From: Prochlorococcus sp. AG-409-M05
Lineage (GTDB): Bacteria > Cyanobacteriota > Cyanobacteriia > PCC-6307 > Cyanobiaceae
Assembly (NCBI GenBank): GCA_003215435.1
Contig: QCKJ01000007.1
Location: 1-64,000 of the forward strand
DNA: 64,000 nt
Direction: 5' to 3'
The position numbers and the translations under genes are program-made. This document shows, piece by piece, positions 1-8,420 of this stretch. Every line of letters begins with the position of its first letter. Positions within the stretch are counted from its first letter, which is position 1. The notes below the pieces were generated by a model, which saw only the letters and a program-made list of their open reading frames with translations, searched no databases and had not been told where the DNA came from.

Positions 1-2
1 GA

Positions 3-1565
3 GATATCGAAGCAATTTCATTTTATGAGAGACCACTAAGTTCTTTTCTTAATCCATTGAAAATAGCGGCTCTAAATATACCTAAAAGTTTGCCTTTAAT
101 ATCACATCAATGTAGAAATTTTGACAAAAGCTCGATATCAGGATATTTAGATATAGCTAAAATTTACCCAGGTCTTGAAAAAAAGTTAATTTACTTGGAT
201 CACCATCTTTCACATACACTTACAGCTCTTCCATACTCTAATTATCACAAAGATATCTGCTCAATAGTTGTTGATGGGTTTGGTGATAGGAGTACTACAT
301 CAATTAGTCAAATTAATAATTACTACGATATAAAGGAGACTTGGGCATGCAATTATCCAGTTTCTTTAGGTTTATTCTATTCAGCCATTACAGATTTCCT
401 AGGGTTCCAAGTTAACGAAGGAGAGTTTAAAGTGATGGGCCTATCTGCATTCGGAAATTCACAAGCAGAATCAGCTCTTTCTGTATATAATTTAATAAAG
501 TGGGATGAAGAGTCCAAAGAAATAGTTGTGGATATGGAATACTTTAGTTATCATACTTCGCCTACAAATTCATTTAGTGAGAAATTAATATCTCTACTAG
601 GGAAACCTAGAAATCCATTTATTCCACTTCTTCCTGAGGATAAAAATTTTCAGTATTATGCGGACATTGCGAAAGGAGCACAAGATGCAATTAGTCAAAT
701 TTTGTGTCGTCTATTTAATCACGCTCACTCTCTAACTGGAGCAAGAAGGTTTCTTTTCTCAGGTGGGGTGTCAATGAACTCTGCATCACTAGATCGACTT
801 GCTACTCTGGCTTTTGTTGACGAGATAATTGTTCCACCAAGCCCTGGAGATGCTGGGTCTGCAATTGGCGCTGCTTATTATGGTTATTTAAAAGGTCAGA
901 AAAATCGAGAGGCAAAGATTCCTAAGCCAGATTTATTTCCATCAAAATTTAATAGTCAAAGTCAAAAGAAATTAGCTAGTAAGATAATTTCCAAAAAGTT
1001 CAATATTCTTTCCTCAAATGAAGAAGAGTCTATAGAAATTGCAGCAAATTTAATAAGGCAAGGTGATGTTATTGGTACTATTATAAACAATTCTGAGACA
1101 GGACCTAGAGCTTTAGGTAACCGTTCTTTGATATGTGATGGTACCAATCATAAAGCTGTTAATATTCTCAATAGAGTAATCAAGAATAGAAGTCCATTCA
1201 GGCCAACGGCACCATGCATGAAGTTAGCTACAGCTCGAAAATATTATGTATTACGACCTGAGCTTATGGGGTGTTATGAGTCTATGAGTGCTACTTGTAA
1301 GTGCAAGAAAGACAGTGTATCAAATACATTTCCTACTACACATGTCGATGGTACAGCAAGATTACAGATAGTAGAAGAAGGAAAAGTTCTTGATAGAATA
1401 TTGAACAAATTAGTTGATTGCGAGATAGAAATATTAGCAAACTCTTCTCTAAATGTAAGTGGTGACCCAACCTGCTTCGATCTAATAGACGGCCTGATGA
1501 TGTGTTCCCGTACTCCTTTAAAATATATTCTTACCGACTTTGGTTTATTAGAGAGTAGGGTTTAA
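3..1565 (+). CDS. Carbamoyltransferase, NodU/CmcH family (5' end outside window)
   Basis: Transfers a carbamoyl group from carbamoyl phosphate to a hydroxyl of a sugar or secondary metabolite. The frame is open to the left edge, and the in-frame residues before the TTG at 57 look coding (DIEAISFYERP), so the gene is truncated by the window. Counting from that TTG, the family motifs are the N-terminal-domain DHHLSH (about residues 48-53), VVDGFGD (71-77), SGGVSMN (235-241), SPGDAGSAIGAAY (262-274) and the C-terminal-domain GPRALGNRS (349-357). This is the usual two-domain arrangement of an O-carbamoyltransferase. It ends 1 nt before a 53-aa membrane protein, and an SGNH-like gene follows, so the probable role is decorating a surface polysaccharide. 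The acceptor is unknown. Confidence 0.9.
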   Translation, partial: DIEAISFYERPLSSFLNPLKIAALNIPKSLPLISHQCRNFDKSSISGYLDIAKIYPGLEKKLIYLDHHLSHTLTALPYSNYHKDICSIVVDGFGDRSTTSISQINNYYDIKETWACNYPVSLGLFYSAITDFLGFQVNEGEFKVMGLSAFGNSQAESALSVYNLIKWDEESKEIVVDMEYFSYHTSPTNSFSEKLISLLGKPRNPFIPLLPEDKNFQYYADIAKGAQDAISQILCRLFNHAHSLTGARRFLFSGGVSMNSASLDRLATLAFVDEIIVPPSPGDAGSAIGAAYYGYLKGQKNREAKIPKPDLFPSKFNSQSQKKLASKIISKKFNILSSNEEESIEIAANLIRQGDVIGTIINNSETGPRALGNRSLICDGTNHKAVNILNRVIKNRSPFRPTAPCMKLATARKYYVLRPELMGCYESMSATCKCKKDSVSNTFPTTHVDGTARLQIVEEGKVLDRILNKLVDCEIEILANSSLNVSGDPTCFDLIDGLMMCSRTPLKYILTDFGLLESRV

Positions 1566-1566
1566 A

Positions 1567-1728
1567 ATGAAATTCCTAAGCCTAATTAGCCATTTAATTA
1601 TATCTACATGGAGAAATGCTTCACCTTTGCAAGCATTTCTTATTACCACTTTTCTAATAGTGATACTAATAATACTTATTATCAGTGTTGTACAGGTTCT
1701 TGTGCCATTTACATATATAGCAATATAG
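1567..1728 (+). CDS. Small single-TM protein following the carbamoyltransferase (DUF5989-like)
   Basis: A 53-aa ORF starting ATG at 1567, one base after the carbamoyltransferase stop, so it is probably translationally coupled. The N-terminal third is weakly amphipathic (MKFLSLISHLI, then STWRNASP). It is followed by a long hydrophobic segment of about 25 residues (AFLITTFLIVILIILIISVV) that should span the membrane. Short one-helix proteins of the DUF5989 type are known beside carbamoyltransferases in bacterial polysaccharide loci. Size, position and the N-terminal pattern agree with that, but I cannot confirm family membership. Its likely job is to hold or couple the cytosolic carbamoyltransferase to a membrane export or acylation step (inference). 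Confidence 0.65.
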   Translation: MKFLSLISHLIISTWRNASPLQAFLITTFLIVILIILIISVVQVLVPFTYIAI

Positions 1729-1801
1729 ATAATCCATGATTTATCCGAAGTCTAACACTATGTTTTTATCAGAAAAGAAACATTTCTCCTGAACTAGTTT
1801 T

Positions 1802-2971
1802 ATGATTCAGTTGAAACATATTTTTTTGAAATCATTACTAATTAACACTGGAGTAATATTCATTGGCACACTTTTTACTGGTCAAATCTACAGTGTTTAT
1901 AGACAAAGCAGACCTTTATTTGTAGTCAATAAAGATACTATTACGTCAGACTTAAAGCAAGCCAAGAATAGTAGCCATGAGAAGACTGGGTGGCCAAGCA
2001 AAAAATTTGCTTATGACAACCTGGATAAGGATGGTTTCCGAAAATACTTGGAATATCCAACTAATCCATGTATAGAAGTTTATGGAGGTTCATACGCTTA
2101 TTCATTTAACTCCGAATCCCAGGAAGAGAGCTGGTCAGCTTCTCTAGGGAAAGATCTCAAATGTTCTGTGCTTAATTATGGTGTCCCAGGGTTTGGATCT
2201 GATCAGGCTGTTATTCGTCATAATAAATATGCATCCGGAAAGAATTTAGCTGTTCTTATGTTTGTTGACGCTAGCTTGAAGCGCAATATGCTGCCGATGC
2301 TCAGTCTTAGTTACGATGGAATAAGTAAAAGCTATAACAAAAAGACATTTAAGCCTAAATTTAAAATAGATGGTGACGCTTTAACCATAGAGAACCCAAA
2401 CTCTCAAACTATATACAATCATATCTTAGAAGAACGTAAAAAGATTTGCCTTGGACCAACATCATTATTATGTGTAGCCAAGAGAGTTTTTAATAATATA
2501 AATAATTCAATTATATCGAAAGGAAATCTCTATCAGAATATTGCTACACTATCTCCTTATTTAGCTAATAATTTAATTCCCGAGATAGAATATAAAAGTG
2601 ATCTATTCTCTAATGAAAATATCAAAATGCATCTTTTCATAATCAATAGATTCCTTGATAACTGTAAAGATATTAACCAAAAATGCTTGGTTTCAAGATT
2701 TCCATACATGCTTGATATTGCCTACCCAGAAAGGGTTACAATGAATCCTGTTGAGATTGTTATGAAAGAAAAATACAATAGCATATATATTTCATCATAT
2801 AAAACTGCTGTATGCATGAGATCAAAACTTGGAGTACCTATTAAGGGAAAGAAAATAGACCGTGGTGTTATGAGATTCGAACACCCGCAAAACAAACACT
2901 ATTTAAGTCTTGCCAACCAAGCTTTTTCTAATTGTCTATATGTCGAATTGAAAGATAGAAATTCTCTTTAG
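1802..2971 (+). CDS. Membrane-anchored SGNH-hydrolase-like protein
   Basis: The 389-aa protein starts with an uncleaved-looking signal anchor (residues 9-27, LKSLLINTGVIFIGTLFTG). An extracytoplasmic domain follows, with the SGNH-type block-I element YGGSYAYS (about residues 94-101) and a Gly/Asn block NYGVPGFGSD (about 128-137). A late FEHPQNKHY may supply the catalytic His. Related proteins act as O-acetyl esterases or O-acyltransferases on extracellular polysaccharides (AlgX/SGNH group). The catalytic Asp-x-x-His is not canonical here, so activity is uncertain. It lies downstream of the carbamoyltransferase pair in the same direction and probably belongs to that surface-glycan unit. It could also be a structural, non-catalytic member. 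Confidence 0.6.
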   Translation: MIQLKHIFLKSLLINTGVIFIGTLFTGQIYSVYRQSRPLFVVNKDTITSDLKQAKNSSHEKTGWPSKKFAYDNLDKDGFRKYLEYPTNPCIEVYGGSYAYSFNSESQEESWSASLGKDLKCSVLNYGVPGFGSDQAVIRHNKYASGKNLAVLMFVDASLKRNMLPMLSLSYDGISKSYNKKTFKPKFKIDGDALTIENPNSQTIYNHILEERKKICLGPTSLLCVAKRVFNNINNSIISKGNLYQNIATLSPYLANNLIPEIEYKSDLFSNENIKMHLFIINRFLDNCKDINQKCLVSRFPYMLDIAYPERVTMNPVEIVMKEKYNSIYISSYKTAVCMRSKLGVPIKGKKIDRGVMRFEHPQNKHYLSLANQAFSNCLYVELKDRNSL

Positions 2972-3358
2972 TCATGAAAATGCATTAATCCTTCTAAATA
3001 AATAAAAGAGATTATAATTACTGTGTGCATATATTTGAGTATTAAATTGATTAAGTAAATTCATGTCGATATATTCTCTAGCTTCAGCTGTGCAGTTAAA
3101 AAGATATTGGATTTGATTGCAAGTTAATGGAAGTGTTAAAAACGGAGAAGGTGAAATATAGGTTAGGTACTAGAGACCAGTCATGAACACTCCTAAACAA
3201 GTCTTTTAAGCAAAACGAAGAAATATGCCCAACATATTTTGCCTAAAGTTGAACTATCCTGAATACTGGTGAATACTCTTCGTGCTTACAACAGTAGTTA
3301 CTGCACCGTATTCACGTGAAAGTGACACGTCAAGGCAACTCCTGACAAATTAATTGAA
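2972..3358. other. Intergenic region between SGNH-like gene and tRNA-Ser
   Basis: About 390 AT-rich bases. I see no ORF with coding character on either strand. There is a weak 5-bp stem (ACGTG/CACGT, about 3313-3329) just beyond the 3' end of the tRNA gene. It has no clear T-tract on the minus strand, so I do not call it a terminator. No second copy of the tRNA 3' end is visible here that would mark an integration junction. Confidence 0.5.
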
Positions 3359-3443
3359 CGGAGAGGGTGGGATTCGAACCCACGGACGGTTGCCCGTCAA
3401 ACGATTTCGAGTCGTTCGCTTTCGACCACTCAGCCACCTCTCC
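3359..3443 (-). tRNA. trnS: tRNA-Ser (anticodon CGA)
   Basis: Read on the minus strand, the gene has a 7-bp acceptor stem (GGAGAGG with CCTCTCC), discriminator G and a D arm starting TGGCTGAGTGG. The anticodon arm is AACGA-CTCGAAA-TCGTT with anticodon CGA. It has the long class-II variable arm typical of serine tRNAs (GACGGGCAACCGTC) and the T arm GGGTTCGAATCCC. The 3' CCA is not encoded, as is usual in picocyanobacteria. The gene stands alone between surface-glycan genes on both sides. tRNA-Ser genes are common integration sites, but no duplicated 3' end was found in this window. Confidence 0.97.
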
Positions 3444-3623
3444 AAGATTAGGTCCTTATGATCATAGTCCGAAGTAAAAACAAGAATCAACTTAGATGAC
3501 CAAGTTTGTATTTGAAGTGGATGACTAAAAGCTATTCTACTCAATACAATCGTTAATTAGATTGATACTTATTAAATTAAGCATGTATAATTGAATAATT
3601 AATAGTTCCAGTCATCAACCTCC

Positions 3624-5666
3624 ATGCCAAAGAAAGGTTTTGATAAAAACACAGGCATAAATAATTCTAGAATAAATAAGTTAGAGAAGGATAAAGTCGC
3701 TGCACAAATATACATGATCAAAGGAAATAATATCGAGGCCAAAAGGATTTACCTTAATCTAGTCAATGAGGGGCTAGGCTCTTATGAAATATATTTAAAC
3801 TTAGGTATTATATTTAATAAACTATCATCAATTCAAGACTCTATAATTTACTATAAAAGAGCTCTAGAAAAAAAGCCAAATTCAATGATTTGTGTTCTCA
3901 GCTTGGGAGCACTATATCATGATATTGGCAGTAATAAAATAGCCTTAAAATACTACAACTTGGCACATAGAATCAATCCTAATGATAATAAAGTAACGAC
4001 AAAAATTGCTGATATATTCTATAATTTAGGAAACCAGGAAGCTGCAATAAAATTCTACAGGAAATCTCTATTGAACAATCCACTGGATCCATATTGTATG
4101 ACAAATATAGGGCTTTGTTATCAAATAAGTGGAAGATCTGAAAAGGCAATTTGTTATTATAAAAAGGCATTGGAAATTGACAGTAATTTCATAACTGCTA
4201 TATCTAACCTGGCAATTACTTTAAGAGATATAGGCTTATATAACGAATCTATTATATGGTGCGAGACTGGTGTATCTATATCTAAAAAAAGCAAGAAGTC
4301 TCTCTTAAATTTCGCGAATTTGCTGCAATCACTTGGTTCTATAAATAACGCATTAAATGCTTTCAAGTTATCTCTAAATATAGACGCAGAAGACCCTCAA
4401 ATACATTTCCAAATTGGCAACTTATATCATGATATAGGAGAAAGAGATAAAGCAAAATCTAGTTATGAAAAGGCTATTAATTATAAGAAAGAGTTTCCTG
4501 AAGCATTATGTAATTTAGGCCTAGTTCTTCATGAAAATGGAGATCCTATAAAAGCACTAGGTTTATACAAAAAAGCACTCTATCAAAAACATAATTATGT
4601 GGAGGTTATTAATAATATTGGGCTTGCGATGAAAGATCTAGGAAAGGTAGATAAAGCCATAGAATATTTTTTAAAAGCACTAGCAATAAAGCCGGGTTAT
4701 CCAGAAGCAGAAAGTAATCTTGGCGTTGCATATATGTATAATGGAAACTATCTGGATGGCTGGAATAAATACAAAAAGAGATATGAAGCAAAAAATGATC
4801 GCGTAGGTTTAGTGGCGAGACCTAAAGGAGATCCAGTATATAAGATAGATATCAACAGAGATCAAGATTTAATAGTAATTGCAGAACAGGGTTTGGGCGA
4901 TACTATACAGTTTGCCAGGTATTTAAATGAACTAAGTGAGAAAGAAGTTAAATTTTCATTCTGTGCCGACGAGAAATTATTTAGCTTAATTAAAAGCCTA
5001 GGTATTGTTAGTAATTTCTATAGCCCAGATGATCTCGCTCAAAAACAAGACTATTGCTGGACTCCTTTATTTTCACTGCCTGATATTCTCGGGATTAGGG
5101 CATTAAATACTATAGCCTATAAACCATATATAAAAGTAAATAAAAAGCTAAAAGAAAAATGGAAAGAGATCTTAAAAGAAGAAAATAGACCTGTTATTGG
5201 TATAAACTGGCAAGGGAACAAAAAAGCAGAAGTATACAATTTAAAAGGACGATCAATGAGTTTAGCTACGATGTCTCCTATTTTCGCTGATATAAATGCG
5301 AATCTATTATCACTCCAAAAAGGCGCTGGTTCAGAACAACTAAAAGATTGTAGCTTCGAAGATAAATTTGTAGCTTGTCAAGAAGAAGTGAATAGAATAT
5401 GGGATTTCGAAGAAGTGGCTTCAATAATATCTAACTGTGATATTTTAATCACAACTGATACTGCTATAGCTCACCTATCAGGCGCTATCGGCCATCCTAC
5501 TTTTCTGCTGTTAAATAAGATTCCAGATTGGCGGTGGGGATTGGTTGGCGAAGACACTTTCTGGTATCCATCAATAAAAATCTTTCGTCAAGATGTCGAA
5601 GGAGACTGGAGTAAAGTCATAAAAGAAGTCTCCAAAGAGATAGTCAATGGTCTAAAAGAAATTTAA
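3624..5666 (+). CDS. TPR protein with C-terminal glycosyltransferase-9-like domain
   Basis: 680 aa. Residues about 20-385 are a run of roughly ten tetratricopeptide repeats, with recurring LG-x-x-Y and A-x-x-x-Y-x-x-A-L patterns such as EAESNLGVAYMYNGNY. The C-terminal 290 residues resemble the heptosyltransferase/GT9-like fold attached to TPR arrays in many bacteria. They carry IAEQGLGDTIQFARY near residue 416-430, NWQGN near 530, and TTDTAIAHLSGAIGHP near 612-627, the nucleotide-sugar-binding end of such domains. Such proteins are thought to glycosylate surface or flagellar/pilus-type targets. It is followed 24 nt later by a DUF6165 gene, a combination that suggests a co-transcribed glycan-modification unit. 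The sugar and acceptor are unknown. Confidence 0.8.
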   Translation: MPKKGFDKNTGINNSRINKLEKDKVAAQIYMIKGNNIEAKRIYLNLVNEGLGSYEIYLNLGIIFNKLSSIQDSIIYYKRALEKKPNSMICVLSLGALYHDIGSNKIALKYYNLAHRINPNDNKVTTKIADIFYNLGNQEAAIKFYRKSLLNNPLDPYCMTNIGLCYQISGRSEKAICYYKKALEIDSNFITAISNLAITLRDIGLYNESIIWCETGVSISKKSKKSLLNFANLLQSLGSINNALNAFKLSLNIDAEDPQIHFQIGNLYHDIGERDKAKSSYEKAINYKKEFPEALCNLGLVLHENGDPIKALGLYKKALYQKHNYVEVINNIGLAMKDLGKVDKAIEYFLKALAIKPGYPEAESNLGVAYMYNGNYLDGWNKYKKRYEAKNDRVGLVARPKGDPVYKIDINRDQDLIVIAEQGLGDTIQFARYLNELSEKEVKFSFCADEKLFSLIKSLGIVSNFYSPDDLAQKQDYCWTPLFSLPDILGIRALNTIAYKPYIKVNKKLKEKWKEILKEENRPVIGINWQGNKKAEVYNLKGRSMSLATMSPIFADINANLLSLQKGAGSEQLKDCSFEDKFVACQEEVNRIWDFEEVASIISNCDILITTDTAIAHLSGAIGHPTFLLLNKIPDWRWGLVGEDTFWYPSIKIFRQDVEGDWSKVIKEVSKEIVNGLKEI

Positions 5667-5690
5667 CTATTCAAACAAGAGAGGTATCAA

Positions 5691-6071
5691 ATGGAAATCA
5701 TTCTAGCTCCAGTATCACTAGGAGAGCTTATAGATAAAATTACTATTCTGAATATCAAGATCAGTAAATTAAAAGGTTTTCAGTTGGTTCATGCAAAAAA
5801 AGAACTTGGTTTACTAAATGATATTTACAAAAACCTTGCATTCGAAGTTGATGATGACCTTGTCGAGTCACTTCAGAAAATTAATCTAAGCCTATGGCAA
5901 ATTGAAGATGCAATAAGAGAGAAAGAGAGTCTAAGCGTATATGATCAAAATTTTATTGATCTGGCTAGGAGTGTCTACATAGAGAATGACAAACGTTCAC
6001 AATTAAAAAATCAAATAAATAGTAAATATGGTTCCATTATTAGAGATCAAAAAGAATATAGTAATTACTGA
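5691..6071 (+). CDS. DUF6165 family protein
   Basis: 126 aa, with an AGAGG ribosome-binding sequence 8 nt before the ATG. The N-terminus has the characteristic APVSLGELIDKITILNIKI motif, followed by two or three predicted helices with charged heptads (a likely helical hairpin). There is no signal peptide or membrane segment. DUF6165 proteins are of unknown function and are typically found next to TPR-containing glycosyltransferases, as here, where it follows the TPR-GT gene by 24 nt. It is best described as an accessory protein of the glycosyltransferase unit. Its biochemical role cannot be stated. Confidence 0.75.
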   Translation: MEIILAPVSLGELIDKITILNIKISKLKGFQLVHAKKELGLLNDIYKNLAFEVDDDLVESLQKINLSLWQIEDAIREKESLSVYDQNFIDLARSVYIENDKRSQLKNQINSKYGSIIRDQKEYSNY

Positions 6072-6101
6072 GTATAAATCAGATGCCTTTAAATAGTTAA
6101 A

Positions 6102-7130
6102 TTACTCCCATCCACTCTGTGCCATTAACTTAATAGCACGTGAATTATTTTTACCTAATTGTGAAATTGTTACCCCGTCAGGAGTAAATATACCAAAACT
6201 CTTTAGTTCAGGTGATTTTCCAATTTCGCGGAGAGGATGTTCAAAGGTGGGGCCTGCGAGTCCTTTACTTCCGTCAGGAGATGCAAGGTATTCTAAAAGC
6301 TGGATAGCTTCTTTTTTATTCTCCGCATACCTAGCCAATCCTCCAGCACTTACATTTACATGTGCTGGTTTTGGAGTTATAACCTTAATCTTTTCTGCAA
6401 GAATCTTGTCCTTAGAGCCATTAATGCCTGCAAGCATTCTTGCTACATAATAGTGATTTACAATACCTACACCACATTTACCTTGAGCAACTGCCCTGGC
6501 TAAAGAGATATCACCACCGAAATAAGGCTGAGATACATTGTTAATCATTCCTTTTAACCAGGATCGAGTAGGTACTTCACCTTTAAGTGCTATTTGGTTT
6601 GCAACAAGAGATTGATTATAAACATTATTTCTCTTTCTAAGACAAACCTTTCCTTTTAAGGAAGGACTAGAAAGATCTGAGAAGGATTTAATAGAAGTTG
6701 TATCTACAGTTCTTGGGTTAGCAATTATCACTCTGACTCTTCTTGTCAACCCATACCATCTTTTCTTCGGATCACGGTATTCTTGGGGAACTTGGTTGTC
6801 CAGTTTGGCTGACCGGTAAGGTTGAAGCAATCCTGCTTCAGCAGCATTATAAATACGGGCAGCATCGACAAGAAGAATGATATCTGCTTTAGAGTTTTTC
6901 CCTTCTCTCTTCAATCTTTCCACTAAAGATATTCCTGTAGCCTCAATTAAACGAACTCTTATTCCTGTCTCCTGAGAAAACTTCTTATAAATCTGTCTAT
7001 CAGTATTATAGTGGCGGCCTGAGTAAACCCTTACCTCTCTAGAGTTTGCATTGGCCGGCCCTGAAATAAATAAAGCTATGGTAAGGCTTAGAGAAGTTTT
7101 GAACCAAGGGATCAATCCTTTTCTCTTCAT
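6102..7130 (-). CDS. futA: Periplasmic iron(III)-binding protein of an ABC transporter (FutA/IdiA type)
   Basis: 342 aa. Residues 1-28 form a Sec signal peptide (basic start, hydrophobic core, PANA cleavage end). The mature part begins with the family's REVRVYSGRHYNTDRQIYKKF, then follows the two-lobe transferrin-like fold. It has KADIILLVDAARIYNAAEAGLL, a basic KRWYGLTRRVRVI strand, QPYFGGDISLARAVAQGKCG and a VNHYYVARML tyrosine pair that would coordinate ferric iron. It matches cyanobacterial FutA1/FutA2/IdiA in length and motif order. The permease and ATPase are not in this window. It is divergent from a PiuC-type dioxygenase, a combination typical of iron-starvation regulons. No convincing Fur box could be read in the 139-bp spacer. 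Confidence 0.9.
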   Translation of the reverse strand: MKRKGLIPWFKTSLSLTIALFISGPANANSREVRVYSGRHYNTDRQIYKKFSQETGIRVRLIEATGISLVERLKREGKNSKADIILLVDAARIYNAAEAGLLQPYRSAKLDNQVPQEYRDPKKRWYGLTRRVRVIIANPRTVDTTSIKSFSDLSSPSLKGKVCLRKRNNVYNQSLVANQIALKGEVPTRSWLKGMINNVSQPYFGGDISLARAVAQGKCGVGIVNHYYVARMLAGINGSKDKILAEKIKVITPKPAHVNVSAGGLARYAENKKEAIQLLEYLASPDGSKGLAGPTFEHPLREIGKSPELKSFGIFTPDGVTISQLGKNNSRAIKLMAQSGWE

Positions 7131-7269
7131 TTAGATTTACCTGGAACTAACCTAACAAGCCTATTCCCAGAACAAAGGTGATTCTGTGCATTTCATACCA
7201 ATGGAAGTATCAATTGTTATTCCAGGTCAAAGAGCATTTTCACAGTGACAGTTACCTCTTAAACAAAAA

Positions 7270-7935
7270 ATGGAACACCTTGCATGCCAATTATTTTCTC
7301 CTGAAGAGGTAACAGAACTACGTGATTCTCTCCTCAAAACAACCTCAAAATGGGAAGACGGTAAAACAACAGCGGGAACATATGCTGCAGCAGGCAAAAA
7401 CAATTTACAACTCAATAGAGAATCAAATCTTTCTATCCAGAAAAGCGAAAATGTTGTAAATGCAATAAAAGCAAATTCTCTTTTAAAAAGTTTTACTTTG
7501 CCCAAGTTAATTCATGGACTGATGTTTACTCTATCTAATGCTTCTCATGGCTATGGCATGCATATTGATAATGCCTATATGTCAACGGGTAGAAGCGATC
7601 TATCTTTTACTTTATTTCTAAGTGAACCCAAAGATTACCAAGGAGGTGAACTTTGTATACAGGAGTTGCAAGGAGAAAAAAAGTTTAAATTGGAAGCTGG
7701 CAAAATACTAATTTACCCAAGCACAACACTACACGCTGTTGAAACTATTACTGCTGGTCAGCGTCTAGTATGTGTTGGATGGATAGAAAGCTATGTTAAA
7801 AACAGTCAAGACCGTAATATACTTTTTGGGTTAGACGCTGGTGCAAAGGGGCTTTTGGCTAATCATGGCCGTTCTGCAGAACTAGACCTAATTTTTCAAG
7901 CTTACTCAAACTTACTTAGAAGGTTAGGAGACTAG
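7270..7935 (+). CDS. piuC: Fe(II)/2-oxoglutarate dioxygenase, PKHD-type hydroxylase (PiuC/YbiX)
   Basis: 221 aa, the usual length for YbiX/PiuC. The double-stranded beta-helix metal site is intact: H98 and D100 in HIDNAYM, H155 in STTLHAVE, and R165 in AGQRLV for 2-oxoglutarate. The C-terminus ESYVKNSQDRNILFGLDA is a hallmark of the PKHD family. The substrate is unknown. In other bacteria the gene is induced by iron limitation and sits beside siderophore receptors. Here it is divergent from the futA-type gene, which supports an iron-related role. An antisense ORF on the opposite strand at 7227-7505 is a shadow. Confidence 0.9.
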   Translation: MEHLACQLFSPEEVTELRDSLLKTTSKWEDGKTTAGTYAAAGKNNLQLNRESNLSIQKSENVVNAIKANSLLKSFTLPKLIHGLMFTLSNASHGYGMHIDNAYMSTGRSDLSFTLFLSEPKDYQGGELCIQELQGEKKFKLEAGKILIYPSTTLHAVETITAGQRLVCVGWIESYVKNSQDRNILFGLDAGAKGLLANHGRSAELDLIFQAYSNLLRRLGD

Positions 7936-8029
7936 CCCTGCATCATTCGATACAAAGGCTGGTATCTATTGGCAAGCAAAAAACATAATCTCATTGCAAA
8001 ATAGATCCTATCTCGAACACAAATTAAAA

Positions 8030-8284
8030 GTGTCTAAGAAATCACCTGTAGCGATATTTCTTGCTGCATCAACGCTTTTGGCAACAAACACCCTTAATCC
8101 CTCACAAAGTTTTGCTGGTGTTGATGCAGACAACCCTGGAAATATGGGCGGTCTTAAGGAGTGGACAACAGACCAAGATATTAATGAAGAGAGCAAATTG
8201 GATAAGGATGCAAAAAATGCCAAGAAGAAAGCCAAGAAGTCAAATATCTGTATCCCTATTGGGGAGGGTGAGAATTGTTGGTAA
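8030..8284 (+). CDS. Small secreted protein, function unknown
   Basis: I place the start at GTG 8030, because from there the first 28 or so residues form a clean signal peptide (SKKSPVAIFLAASTLLAT..., ending QSFA). A longer in-frame start at TTG 7994 would put a charged stretch ahead of it. The mature part is about 55 residues, acidic at first (VDADNPGNMGGLKEWTTDQDINEESKLDKDA). A lysine/alanine-rich helix follows (KNAKKKAKK), then a short tail with two cysteines (ICIPIGEGENCW). These could form a disulphide in the periplasm. No family recognised. It lies between the PiuC gene and the convergent porin gene. Confidence 0.65.
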   Translation: MSKKSPVAIFLAASTLLATNTLNPSQSFAGVDADNPGNMGGLKEWTTDQDINEESKLDKDAKNAKKKAKKSNICIPIGEGENCW

Positions 8285-8370
8285 TTAAAACTATGTAAGG
8301 GAATAGGGTTTTAATAACAAATCTGGGATTTTTAGTAATTAATAATAACTTGCAAATAATATATATAAAT

Positions 8371-8399
8371 AAAAAAAAACGCCCACAAAATGTAGGCGT
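8371..8399 (-). terminator. Rho-independent terminator of the porin gene
   Basis: On the minus strand, 22 nt after the porin stop codon, a hairpin (ACGCC/GGCGT extended by ACA/TGT across one mismatch, loop AAA) is followed by a run of nine or ten T. Position, orientation and T-tract fit an intrinsic terminator for the porin transcript. The plus strand lacks an equivalent T run. Confidence 0.8.
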
Positions 8400-8420
8400 C
8401 TCTTTTGTTAAAGCAAAAAA

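Noticed and set aside
3359-3443. tRNA-Ser as an integration (att) site of an island
   Set aside because: No second copy of the tRNA 3' end and no integrase are present in the window.
3350-3544. 64-aa minus-strand ORF across the tRNA-Ser gene
   Set aside because: Its reading frame runs through the complete tRNA, whose cloverleaf explains the sequence conservation.
7227-7505. 92-aa ORF antisense to the PiuC gene
   Set aside because: Shadow of a coding region whose motifs are intact on the plus strand; no ribosome-binding site.
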